Below are positions 6,312-13,617 of a stretch of DNA of 16,957 nt, in pieces. Every line of letters starts with the position of its first letter. Within the stretch, counting starts at the first letter, position 1. The stretch is from an uncultured Actinomyces sp. (GTDB lineage Bacteria; Actinomycetota; Actinomycetes; Actinomycetales; Actinomycetaceae). The stretch lies in assembly GCA_900541895.1 (NCBI GenBank), contig UWSI01000037.1, positions 1 through 16,957 on the forward strand, read 5' to 3'. A model generated the notes under the pieces. It ran no database searches and had not been told where the DNA came from. It saw only the letters and a program-made list of their open reading frames with translations. A program made the translations under genes and the position numbers.

Positions 6312-6707
6312 GTGAGTGAAACACCCGTGAAAGTTCTGGTCTTCAGTGATAACTCGTCCACTCGCCAGGCAGTGATCACAGGTGTCGGTTTCAAAGCATC
6401 GAAAGATACGGCTCCTATTGAATGGCTTCAAGCCGCCACGAAGTTCGGTGTCCTTGAGCTCGTGGACAATAACTCGGATATTGCAGCCCTTGTTCTTGAC
6501 GGAGAAACTCAAAAGGAAGGTGGCATGTCGGTCGCGAAGGAGCTCGCCGGTACCCGCCAGGATGTTCCTCCAGTCCTGATGCTCACCGCTCGTCCCCAAG
6601 ATGACTGGCTGGCAACATGGGCAGGTGCAAGCCGTATTGTCAGCGCACCATTTGACTCACAGGAGCTTCAAGAAGCCCTCGCGGAGCTTCTGCGTCAGCG
6701 TCGCTGA
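6312..6707 (+). CDS. Orphan response-regulator receiver-like protein
   Basis: The 131-residue product is a stand-alone CheY-like receiver domain with no output domain. The fold pattern is clear: VKVLVFSDNSS (first strand, D13), IAALVLDGE with the phospho-acceptor candidate D63, VLMLTARPQDDW with T92, and APFDSQELQEALAELL. At the fourth key position the invariant Lys before Pro is replaced by Ala (A112-P113), and the first acidic pair is reduced to a single Asp. Phosphorylation-dependent switching is therefore doubtful. It could act by protein interaction. No histidine kinase gene is near. The GTG start has AGGAG 6 nt upstream. It is convergent with the exonuclease gene, 42 bp apart, with no clear terminator between. 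Actinobacterial relatives exist but I know of no assigned role. Confidence 0.75.
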   Translation: MSETPVKVLVFSDNSSTRQAVITGVGFKASKDTAPIEWLQAATKFGVLELVDNNSDIAALVLDGETQKEGGMSVAKELAGTRQDVPPVLMLTARPQDDWLATWAGASRIVSAPFDSQELQEALAELLRQRR

Positions 6708-6749
6708 AACTCGTCCTTTTCAACGTAAAGTACGCGCGGCCTCGGGAAA

Positions 6750-7391
6750 TTATGAGGACAAAGGGTACGCAGGCGAGCAGTAAGCAAGGGGATCTTTTCC
6801 AAGACTTTCTGCGCATTCACACAACTTATAGAACAACATGCCCGTGGCCAGGGCATCGTCCAGTGCGCGATGCTGGCCGCCACCTAATTTAAAGTGTTCA
6901 CGCAGCGTCGTGAGCTTGTGGTTGGGTACCTCAATTGGAAGTAAGGCACGAGCCATTGACAGTGTGTCAATAGGCTGAAAATGGGGGAGTCGGATACCGC
7001 TGGTCCGTTGAGCTCGCTCAAGGAACCCCCAATCGAAGGCGACATTGTGTGCGATAAGGCCTGAAATTTTTTTCTGATCGCATAGATGCTCTGCCCACTG
7101 GCAAAAATGCGAAAAAACAGTGTGAAGATCCGGGGCGTGGGCAAGTGTTTCATCGTTAAGTCCCGTCAAAGCAGTAATGAATGAAGGCAACGGACTACCG
7201 GGGTTGATGAGGGCTGAAAAACTATCGACAAGCTCGCGGTTTTCGTAGACTGCTGCCCCGATTTCAATGATGGTATCGCGGGAGCTAAGTCCAGTTGTTT
7301 CTAGATCTACTACCAGCCATTGAGCGTGGTCCCAAGCTGGGATCATTGCGGTTTTTCGCCGATCGGGCTGTACAGTAGAACCATTGGTCAT
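6750..7391 (-). CDS. DnaQ-like 3'-5' exonuclease (DEDDh)
   Basis: The 213-residue product is a DEDDh-type 3'-5' exonuclease related to the DNA polymerase III epsilon subunit. It would trim DNA or RNA ends using two Mg2+ ions. All four acidic ligands and the general base are seen: D29 and E31 in VVDLETTGL, D120 in AHNVAFDWGFL, and H174 with D179 in GGQHRALDDA. Length is that of a bare catalytic domain without polymerase-binding regions, so it is probably a stand-alone nuclease in repair or RNA processing. The start at 7391 was chosen over an upstream in-frame ATG at 7430 because it has a TAGCAT hexamer 7 nt before it and no Shine-Dalgarno. It is divergent from the acyltransferase. M. tuberculosis also has an exonuclease gene (Rv2179c, RNase AS) in the matching region, but I cannot say they are orthologues. 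Confidence 0.87.
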   Translation of the reverse strand: MTNGSTVQPDRRKTAMIPAWDHAQWLVVDLETTGLSSRDTIIEIGAAVYENRELVDSFSALINPGSPLPSFITALTGLNDETLAHAPDLHTVFSHFCQWAEHLCDQKKISGLIAHNVAFDWGFLERAQRTSGIRLPHFQPIDTLSMARALLPIEVPNHKLTTLREHFKLGGGQHRALDDALATGMLFYKLCECAESLGKDPLAYCSPAYPLSS

Positions 7392-7398
7392 AACCACG

Positions 7399-7404
7399 AT
7401 GCTA
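7399..7404 (-). promoter_or_regulatory. -10 element of leaderless promoter for exonuclease
   Basis: TAGCAT on the minus strand lies 7 nt before the ATG at 7391. There is no ribosome site, so transcription probably starts at the ATG. The element lies inside the leader of the divergent acyltransferase gene, so the two transcripts would overlap. Confidence 0.45.
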
Positions 7405-7428
7405 GCGGTTGATCCGGGTGGAGGAAAC

Positions 7429-8253
7429 ATGGGTCTGTATCAAGCACTGAAGCTGACGGGCACTCCGATTCTTAAGGCTGCGTATCGTCCGTGGATCCGC
7501 GGGAAAGAAAACATCCCTAAGAGCGGTCCGGCGATCCTCGCTTCTAACCACAACGCTGTCTGGGACTCTGTTTTTCTACCCATGATGATTGACCGTGAGG
7601 TTGTGTTCATGGGTAAAGCCGATTACTTCACGGGTACCGGCCTTAAGGGGTGGGCAACGAAGGAATTCATGCGTGCTGTTGGCACTATTCCCGTTGATCG
7701 CAGTGGCGGCCGCGCATCTGAAGCCGCGTTGAAGGCTGGACTCAAGCGCCTCAGTGAAGGTGAACTTTTTGGAATCTACCCCGAGGGCACGCGTAGTCCC
7801 GATGGGCGCTTATATCGTGGGAAGACAGGTGTCGCGCGTCTAGCGCTTTTATCCGGTGCTCCTGTCATTCCTGTGGCGATGATCGGCACGCATGCGGCTC
7901 AGCCAATCGGACAGAAAATTCCTTCGAGAACCAATATCGGTATGGTCATCGGAGAGCCCTTGGATTTCAGCCGATACAAGGGGCTGGATAAAGACCGCTA
8001 CGTTCTTCGCGCGATCACCGATGAGATTATGTACAACCTGATGCTCCTCTCTGGTCAGGAATATGTCGATCTCTATGCCGCTGATGTCAAAGCGCAGCTT
8101 GCTGAGCAAGGCGCTTTTGACGGCCCGGTACCCTCGAACGGGAAGAGCGCGCCCGGTGGGCGTGAGGCCCCTGAGGTTCAGGTTCTGACCGCGCCCGAAG
8201 AAGACCTTGAACAGATCCCTGAACTAACAGACGAGTCTGGGGATGAAGACTGA
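7429..8253 (+). CDS. 1-acyl-sn-glycerol-3-phosphate acyltransferase (PlsC-like)
   Basis: The 274-residue product transfers an acyl group to a glycerophosphate acceptor, the second acylation step of phospholipid synthesis, at the inner face of the membrane. Diagnostic blocks are NHNAVWD (residues 40-46, the HX4D catalytic motif), PEGTRS (118-123, acceptor phosphate binding) and VIPVAMIGT (146-154). The C-terminal 50 residues are acidic and probably flexible. ATG at 7429 is preceded by GGAGG (7420-7424) with a 4-nt gap; the open frame extends 15 codons upstream but without support. It precedes pfp by 117 bp and may be read in the same direction from its own promoter. M. tuberculosis has a related acyltransferase (Rv2182c) in the same neighbourhood. 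The acceptor is inferred, because some family members acylate other lipids. Confidence 0.88.
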   Translation: MGLYQALKLTGTPILKAAYRPWIRGKENIPKSGPAILASNHNAVWDSVFLPMMIDREVVFMGKADYFTGTGLKGWATKEFMRAVGTIPVDRSGGRASEAALKAGLKRLSEGELFGIYPEGTRSPDGRLYRGKTGVARLALLSGAPVIPVAMIGTHAAQPIGQKIPSRTNIGMVIGEPLDFSRYKGLDKDRYVLRAITDEIMYNLMLLSGQEYVDLYAADVKAQLAEQGAFDGPVPSNGKSAPGGREAPEVQVLTAPEEDLEQIPELTDESGDED

Positions 8254-8370
8254 TAGCGACCGCCGTGTCCCAGAACAAGGTCCGGGGCGGCGAAGAAACT
8301 ACACTCTCGATAAGATAAGTATCTGGCGCGCTTCTCTTGCTGCGCGTGAAGAAAACTGAAAGGTTGACTC

Positions 8371-9585
8371 ATGACGGTTCGTCGTGTTGCTCTCTTGACC
8401 GCTGGTGGCTTTGCCCCCTGTCTTTCGGCTGCTGTTGGTGATCTCATCGAGCGCTACACCCAGGTTGCTCCCGAGGTAGAAATCATCCTTTACCAGTACG
8501 GCTACCACGGCCTTCTGACCGGTAACTATGTTGTCGTCGACGAAGAAGGACGCCGCAACGCAGGTATTCTTCGCGAGTTTGGTGGTTCACCCATTGGTAA
8601 TTCTCGCGTCAAGCTGACCAATGCAAAGAACCTTGTCGACCGAGGCTTGGTTGAAGAAGGCGTCGATCCGCTTGCATTTGCTGCCGAGCAGCTCCGCAAG
8701 GACGGCGTTGATGTTCTGCACACCATCGGTGGTGACGACACAAACACGACCGCAGCAGATCTCGCTGCCTACCTGCACGAGCACAACTACGAACTGACCG
8801 TGGTTGGCCTTCCTAAGACCATTGATAATGACGTTGTTCCGATTCGCCAGTCGCTGGGCGCATGGACCGCGGCGGACGAAGGTGCACGTTTCGCATTCAA
8901 CGTCATCGGCGAACACCGTTCTAACCCCCGTATGCTCATTGTTCACGAGTGCATGGGGCGTAACTGCGGCTACCTCACGGCAGAGACCGCTCGTCGCTAC
9001 CATGAGCTGCTCGATAGCAAGAACTGGGCGCCGTCCTTGGGCTTGACCCGTGAGCGTTGGGATGTTCACGGCGTTTACGTTCCCGAGGCTGCTCTTGACA
9101 TTGCCGGTGAGGCGCAACGTCTGAAGGCAATCATGGATGAGCAGGGCAACGTCAACATCTTCCTTTCAGAAGGTGCGGGCCTCCCCGAAATCATTGCCGA
9201 GATGGAAGCCAATGGTGAAGAGGTCCAGCGTGATCCCTTCGGACACGTCAAGCTCGACACCATCAACCCCGGCCAGTGGTTCGCGCGCAAGTTTGCAGCG
9301 CTTATTGGTGCAGAAAAGGTGATGGTTCAGAAGTCCGGTTACTACTCACGCGCGGCAGCAGCACACGAAGAAGATCTTGCACTGATCAAGCAGATGTGTG
9401 ATCTTGCCGTTGAGTGCGCACTCCGCGGTGAAAGCGGTGTCATCGGTCAGGATGAAGAGAATGGCGACCAGCTTTCTGCGATTGCCTTCCCGCGCATTGC
9501 CGGTGGTAAGCCTTTCGACATCACGCAGCCGTGGTTCACTGATCTGCTCTCACAGATCGGCCAGCCTGTGTCTGCAGCGCAGTGA
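8371..9585 (+). CDS. pfp: Pyrophosphate-dependent 6-phosphofructokinase
   Basis: The 404-residue product converts fructose-6-phosphate and pyrophosphate to fructose-1,6-bisphosphate and phosphate, reversibly, in the cytoplasmic glycolytic pathway. GGDDTNTTA (residues 120-128) and PKTIDND (148-154) are the key regions. The Asp at 123 in place of the Gly found in ATP-type enzymes, together with K149, marks pyrophosphate use rather than ATP. The fold is PfkA-like (TAGGFAPCLSAAVG at the start, HECMGRNCGYL at about 192-202). ATG at 8371 has AAAGG 7 nt upstream. The stop codon overlaps the DAHP synthase start, so both are probably translated from one mRNA. PPi-type enzymes are known in oral Actinomyces, which fits the likely lineage. 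Fructose-6-phosphate is well supported as substrate, but direct assay would be needed to confirm the phosphate donor. Confidence 0.93.
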   Translation: MTVRRVALLTAGGFAPCLSAAVGDLIERYTQVAPEVEIILYQYGYHGLLTGNYVVVDEEGRRNAGILREFGGSPIGNSRVKLTNAKNLVDRGLVEEGVDPLAFAAEQLRKDGVDVLHTIGGDDTNTTAADLAAYLHEHNYELTVVGLPKTIDNDVVPIRQSLGAWTAADEGARFAFNVIGEHRSNPRMLIVHECMGRNCGYLTAETARRYHELLDSKNWAPSLGLTRERWDVHGVYVPEAALDIAGEAQRLKAIMDEQGNVNIFLSEGAGLPEIIAEMEANGEEVQRDPFGHVKLDTINPGQWFARKFAALIGAEKVMVQKSGYYSRAAAAHEEDLALIKQMCDLAVECALRGESGVIGQDEENGDQLSAIAFPRIAGGKPFDITQPWFTDLLSQIGQPVSAAQ

Positions 9586-11003
9586 CGATGGCTTCATCTT
9601 CTTTCCCGGGGCGCGGCGATTTTTCGCTGCGCCCCGGCGCACCTGAACTCTTTGCTCCTGCCGGTTCTGAAGAATCTGCTTCATGGGAAGCTTGGCGCTC
9701 CAAGCGTGCGCTTCAACAACCGAGCTACCCGGATCCCGAGGCACTCGATTCCGTATTGGCTGAGTTGCGTCGCCAGCCTCCCTTGGTTTTTGCTGGTGAG
9801 GTCGACGATCTGCGAACGAACCTCGCTGCCGCCTCGCGCGGTGAGGCCTTCGTCCTCACGGGCGGTGATTGCGCTGAAACTTTTGCCGAGGCGACGGCTG
9901 ACCATTTGCGTCTGAAGATCCAAACTCTTCTCCAAATGGCCGTTGTCTTAACCTATGGTGCATCTTTGCCTGTGATTAAGATTGGGCGAATTGCGGGCCA
10001 GTATGCGAAGCCGCGCTCTTCAGACATGGAGACCCGTGGAGACGTCACTCTTCCTTCTTACCGTGGCGATGCTGTCAATTCGTTTGAATTCACTCCCGAG
10101 TCTCGCATTCCAGATCCCACGCGCTTGTTGGATTTGTATCATCATGCCGCATCGACGCTGAATTTGATTCGTGCCTTCACTCGAGGTGGCTATGCTGACT
10201 TGCGGCTTGTGCATCACTGGAATCGTGGTTTTACTGCTAATCCGGCTTATGCGCGTTATGAGTCTCTTGCTGAGGAGATTCACCGTGCAGTGAAGTTCCT
10301 TGAGGCAGCAGGTGTGTCGAGTGCGGCCCAGATGCGTAGCGTCGATCTCTTCTCCTCTCACGAAGCCCTGCTTCTGGATTACGAGTCCGCGATGACCCGT
10401 ATCGATTCACGCACTGGGGATCCTTACAACACTTCCGGTCACTTCTTGTGGATTGGCGAACGTACTCGTGGCGTTTACGATGCACATGTTGAATTGCTTG
10501 CGCATGTGCGTAATCCCATTGGCGTCAAACTAGGACCGACGACATCAATTGATGATATGCGCCGTCTGGTTGACCGTTTGAATCCGGAGGGTGAAGAAGG
10601 GCGCCTGACCTTCATCACGCGTATGGGGGCGGATAAAATTCGCCATGCATTACCTCCTCTCTTGGAAGCGCAAGCACATGATGGGCGCCCCGTTACTTGG
10701 GTGACCGATCCGATGCATGGAAATACGATCACTTCGTCGACGGGTTACAAGACACGACGCTTCGAGACGATCATGGATGAGGTTACCGGTTTCTTTGAGG
10801 CCCATCGCGAGGCTGGAACGGTTCCCGGTGGAATCCATGTCGAACTCACAGGGGATGATGTGACGGAGGTTCTTGGCGGCTCCGAGCAGCTTGATGAGGA
10901 GGCCTTGCGTGATCGCTATGAGACGCTGGTGGATCCGCGTTTGAACCACCAGCAGTCTTTGGAGATGGCATTCCAAGTCGCGGAGTACTTAAAGAAAGAG
11001 TAG
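9582..11003 (+). CDS. aroG: Class II 3-deoxy-7-phosphoheptulonate synthase
   Basis: The 473-residue product (471 if it starts at ATG 9588) condenses phosphoenolpyruvate with erythrose-4-phosphate, the first step of aromatic amino acid and chorismate synthesis. It is the plant/actinobacterial class II type, distinct from the shorter E. coli type. Metal ligands are visible at C97 (GGDCAE), H379 (DPMHGNT), E421 (HVELTG) and D451 (LVDPRLN). RSSDMETRGDVTLPSYRGD (about 145-163) is a typical substrate-binding stretch. The start is uncertain: GTG at 9582 overlaps the pfp stop by 4 nt and suggests coupling, while ATG at 9588 is an alternative; neither has a good ribosome site. PEP links glycolysis (pfp) to this gene's substrate supply. 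A strong hairpin follows 43 bp after the stop. Confidence 0.94.
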   Translation: MTMASSSFPGRGDFSLRPGAPELFAPAGSEESASWEAWRSKRALQQPSYPDPEALDSVLAELRRQPPLVFAGEVDDLRTNLAAASRGEAFVLTGGDCAETFAEATADHLRLKIQTLLQMAVVLTYGASLPVIKIGRIAGQYAKPRSSDMETRGDVTLPSYRGDAVNSFEFTPESRIPDPTRLLDLYHHAASTLNLIRAFTRGGYADLRLVHHWNRGFTANPAYARYESLAEEIHRAVKFLEAAGVSSAAQMRSVDLFSSHEALLLDYESAMTRIDSRTGDPYNTSGHFLWIGERTRGVYDAHVELLAHVRNPIGVKLGPTTSIDDMRRLVDRLNPEGEEGRLTFITRMGADKIRHALPPLLEAQAHDGRPVTWVTDPMHGNTITSSTGYKTRRFETIMDEVTGFFEAHREAGTVPGGIHVELTGDDVTEVLGGSEQLDEEALRDRYETLVDPRLNHQQSLEMAFQVAEYLKKE

Positions 11004-11045
11004 CTGAATTCGTTCGGTATACCGCTTGAATTTCTCGAAACTGAT

Positions 11046-11093
11046 TATGGGTGAGGGGGCGAAGAACATTGGTTCTTCACCCCCTCACCCATA
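11046..11093. terminator. Hairpin between convergent aroG and pknL genes
   Basis: A 14-bp stem (TATGGGTGAGGGGG and its complement) continues after one C.A mismatch as GAAGAAC/GTTCTTC around a 4-base ATTG loop. It lies between two convergent genes and could stop transcription from both sides. As with the hairpin at 6215, no T-run follows on either strand. Confidence 0.6.
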
Positions 11094-11096
11094 GGT

Positions 11097-11137
11097 AAAA
11101 CTAGACCCTCCATACTGCCTAGCCACTAAGGGACTAG
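11097..11137 (-). terminator. Weak pknL-side terminator candidate
   Basis: On the minus strand CTAGTCCC, overlapping the pknL stop codon, and GGGTCTAG pair with one mismatch around a loop of about 21 bases, followed by TTTT. The loop is long and the T-run short, so the stronger hairpin just beyond may do the work. Confidence 0.3.
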
Positions 11138-13116
11138 ACAACCGTCAGTGTCACTGTGGTTCCTCGAGGAACGACCGTTCCAGCTGCAGGGTCAGAAGAA
11201 CGCACAGTTCCAAATAGCCCACCCATGAAGCGCTCAACACGGACTTGAAGGCCGACGCGTTCGAGGGCCGCACGAGCCTGACTTTCTTGGAGTCCTTGAA
11301 CAGCGGGGATCTCTACCGTTTCAGGGCCCTTGGAGACCGTGTATTGGACTTTATCTCCGCGATGAAGAGTTGTACCCGCAGCGGTTTCTTGAGAGATGAC
11401 GGTTCCCTGGGCAACTGTCGATGAAAATGCCTCGGTTTCCTGTGCACTCAGTCCCATCGATTCGAGTGTTTGACGGACTTCACCGGCACTCTTGCCTTTA
11501 ATATCGGGAACCGATAAGGGCTCGCGGCCCTTAGAAACGACAATATCAACCTTTGTATCGTGGCGAACCGACGCTCCCGCTGGGACAGATTGCGAGATGA
11601 CCTTGCCCTTTTCGATGTCTTCGGACCAGTCTTCGCGAACATCGCCGACTGCAAGTCCTGCAGTTGTCAGGGCATTCTTCGCTGCGTCTGTTTCCATGCC
11701 GCCGAGATTTGGCGCATTACGCATGTCAACGCCCTTTGAGACGACCAAAAGAACCTCAGCACGTTTGTGAACAGCTTCGCCACTTCCCGGTGTGGAAGAG
11801 ATGATATTTCCTTGAGAAACAGTGTCAGAGAAATCTTCACGTTCTTGGAAATTGAGATGCAGTGAGCGTAGATCGTTCTCAACATCAGAAACAGCGCGTC
11901 CATCAGTGACTGGCATGGTCAGGTAGGAACCCGGCCCGTATTCATGCCACCACCAAAAGCCTCCGATGACTCCAACAATCAGCAAGGAAACAATGAGAGC
12001 GAGAACTTTACCAAAACGCTTCCGGGTCCGTGCCTGTGGGGCCGCGTGGGCAATCCCGCCAGAGACATGAACGATAGCTTGCGAAGTGGCTGGGAGTCTT
12101 TGTGCCGGAAGGGGAGAAGTCAACTCGACAAGCCCCAGTGCAGTGGTTCGCTGTTCGTTGTCGTCAGTGCTGTCGATATCCGCACGCCGACTCATGAGCT
12201 CTGCGGGCAGTGAGGTGCGAGCACGCATCACCAAATCAAGAGCCTCTTGAGCATCAACGGGGCGGTCCTCGGGGTCTTTGGCTGCAAGCGATGCAACAAG
12301 ATCATCAATCTCGCGAGGAATCCACGGCTCAACTTCGGAAGGAAGTGGAACAGAGTCGTTCACGTGGTGATAGGCCATTTGCATGGGATTTTCGCCCTGC
12401 CACGGAACTGAGCCCGTGAGCATTTCATAGAGCATGATCCCAACGGCATAGATGTCACTTCGCGCGTCACAGGTTCCTGTAGTCGCGATCTCTGGCGCCA
12501 TGTATGCGACGGTTCCAAGCATTGAACCGGTCGTTGACATCGATACTTCTGATGCTGCACGTGCAAGACCGAAATCGGTAACGCGTACAGGGCCTTCACT
12601 GGGTACTAAAACATTTTCGGGCTTGATGTCACGGTGGATCACACCGACTCGATGCGCAGAACGCAGCGCTTCAAGAACATCCTGCGTGTACTGAAGAGAC
12701 TGAGCAAGGGTGAAAGCGCCTTGTGCCTGCAACAGTGCGCGAAGGTTGGTTCCGTCGATAAGTTCCATCACGAGGAAGCCTTGCCCGTGAATTACACCCT
12801 GGTCAAAGACCGAAACAACTCCCGGTGAAACAATTCGTGCGGCTGCACGAGCCTCGCGCCTAAAACGCGCAACGAAATCAGCAGATTCTGCCAGATGCGG
12901 ATGCATGACCTTGAGGGCAACTGGGCGGTCCAAACGCTCATCGTGCGCGACGTAGACGGTAGCCATACCACCGCGTGCAAGGCGAGCTTGGATCCGGTAT
13001 CGCTCATCGACGAGCAAACCAATCAATGGGTCAGTAGGCACAGACAACCCCTGGCCGTCAGTGCCGTTTTCGGCGTCGCTGCGGTCCTCAGGGTCAAATT
13101 CTGTCTCAGAAGTCAT
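11134..13116 (-). CDS. pknL: PknL-type serine/threonine protein kinase with four PASTA domains
   Basis: The 660-residue product is a single-pass membrane Ser/Thr kinase. The cytoplasmic kinase domain (about residues 40-300) has ARGGMATVY (47-55), K69, HRD (161-163), DFG (181-183), and a Ser/Thr-rich activation loop SMSTTGSMLGT (192-202) before YMAPE. One transmembrane helix lies at about 368-388. Four PASTA repeats (about 398-462, 463-529, 532-598 and 600-660) follow outside the cell, where such modules typically sense peptidoglycan fragments or lipid II. The name rests on context: the divergent neighbour is Rv2175c-like, as with M. tuberculosis PknL, and DAHP synthase lies on the other side. 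M. tuberculosis PknL lacks PASTA repeats, while corynebacterial PknL has them. The ATG at 13116 has no Shine-Dalgarno but has TAAAAT 7 nt upstream. Confidence 0.92.
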   Translation of the reverse strand: MTSETEFDPEDRSDAENGTDGQGLSVPTDPLIGLLVDERYRIQARLARGGMATVYVAHDERLDRPVALKVMHPHLAESADFVARFRREARAAARIVSPGVVSVFDQGVIHGQGFLVMELIDGTNLRALLQAQGAFTLAQSLQYTQDVLEALRSAHRVGVIHRDIKPENVLVPSEGPVRVTDFGLARAASEVSMSTTGSMLGTVAYMAPEIATTGTCDARSDIYAVGIMLYEMLTGSVPWQGENPMQMAYHHVNDSVPLPSEVEPWIPREIDDLVASLAAKDPEDRPVDAQEALDLVMRARTSLPAELMSRRADIDSTDDNEQRTTALGLVELTSPLPAQRLPATSQAIVHVSGGIAHAAPQARTRKRFGKVLALIVSLLIVGVIGGFWWWHEYGPGSYLTMPVTDGRAVSDVENDLRSLHLNFQEREDFSDTVSQGNIISSTPGSGEAVHKRAEVLLVVSKGVDMRNAPNLGGMETDAAKNALTTAGLAVGDVREDWSEDIEKGKVISQSVPAGASVRHDTKVDIVVSKGREPLSVPDIKGKSAGEVRQTLESMGLSAQETEAFSSTVAQGTVISQETAAGTTLHRGDKVQYTVSKGPETVEIPAVQGLQESQARAALERVGLQVRVERFMGGLFGTVRSSDPAAGTVVPRGTTVTLTVV

Positions 13117-13123
13117 CGTTAGG

Positions 13124-13129
13124 ATTTTA
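13124..13129 (-). promoter_or_regulatory. -10 element of leaderless promoter for pknL
   Basis: TAAAAT on the minus strand is 5/6 to TATAAT and 7 nt from the ATG at 13116. No ribosome site intervenes. The opposing regulator promoter is only about 70 bp away, so both could share an operator. Confidence 0.55.
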
Positions 13130-13200
13130 CTGGAGATTTCAGGTGATGTGCGCAGGAAAGCCCGCGAGCCGTGCTGGGGCGCGAATCCCTTCCCAGGCTA

Positions 13201-13206
13201 TATCAT
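13201..13206 (+). promoter_or_regulatory. -10 element of leaderless promoter for Rv2175c-like gene
   Basis: TATCAT is 6 nt before the ATG at 13213, with TGTCCC between and no Shine-Dalgarno. This is the same arrangement as the pknL promoter on the other strand. Confidence 0.55.
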
Positions 13207-13212
13207 TGTCCC

Positions 13213-13563
13213 ATGAGTGAAGCTGTTTCCCTTCTGTCCGTTCAAGAGGTTGCGCGCAGGCTTGGTATTGAGCCTCGCCGAGTGAAGCAATTGGTGCGCG
13301 ACCACATTCTCTTTACCTATACCGACGAAGCTGGGAACTCTGGGATTCCCGAAGAAATCCTGATTAAGACTGATAGCGGATACGAACCACTATTCAATCT
13401 TCCCGGGACCCTCACTTTGCTTGCTGATGGTGGTTTTAGCCCCGAAGAGGCCGCACGATGGCTTTACACCGAGCATGAAGAACTAGGGGAGACGCCAATG
13501 TCCGCTCTTCTTGGCGGTCGTCACCACCGTGTGAATCGCATTGCCTCTGTTTTAGGATTCTGA
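13213..13563 (+). CDS. Rv2175c-like DNA-binding protein
   Basis: The 116-residue product has an N-terminal winged-helix/MerR-like HTH (SVQEVARRLGIEPRRVKQLVRD, residues 9-30) and a conserved C-terminal part (LPGTLTLLADGGFSPEEAARWLYTEHEELGETPMSALLGGR, about 63-103) seen in the M. tuberculosis protein Rv2175c. Rv2175c binds DNA and is phosphorylated by its neighbour PknL on an N-terminal Thr. This protein starts only eight residues before the HTH and has no Thr there (only Ser at 2, 6 and 9), so such control may work differently. ATG at 13213 has a -10 hexamer 6 nt upstream and no ribosome site; the open frame extends 14 codons upstream but covers the promoter. It is divergent from pknL, 96 bp apart. 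Its target sites are unknown. Confidence 0.87.
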   Translation: MSEAVSLLSVQEVARRLGIEPRRVKQLVRDHILFTYTDEAGNSGIPEEILIKTDSGYEPLFNLPGTLTLLADGGFSPEEAARWLYTEHEELGETPMSALLGGRHHRVNRIASVLGF

Positions 13564-13591
13564 TCTCTGAGGGTGAGTTCTCGCTTAGAGA
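13564..13591. terminator. Possible hairpin terminator after the Rv2175c-like gene
   Basis: TCTCTGA pairs with TTAGAGA (including one G-T pair), enclosing GTGA/TCGC around a 4-base loop, directly after the stop codon of the Rv2175c-like gene. A pyrimidine-rich stretch, not a clean T-run, follows. It lies between convergent genes. Confidence 0.3.
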
Positions 13592-13617
13592 TATACAACT
13601 TCTCTTGGCGCGTACGC

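Noticed and set aside
8260..8290. CCGCC/GGCGG inverted repeat after the acyltransferase stop
   Set aside because: Only 5 bp pair around a 21-base loop with no T-run, too weak to call a terminator.
8303..8325. AGATA..TATCT inverted repeat and TAAGAT -10-like hexamer before pfp
   Set aside because: Short arms and no matching -35; may be a promoter but not supported well enough to list.
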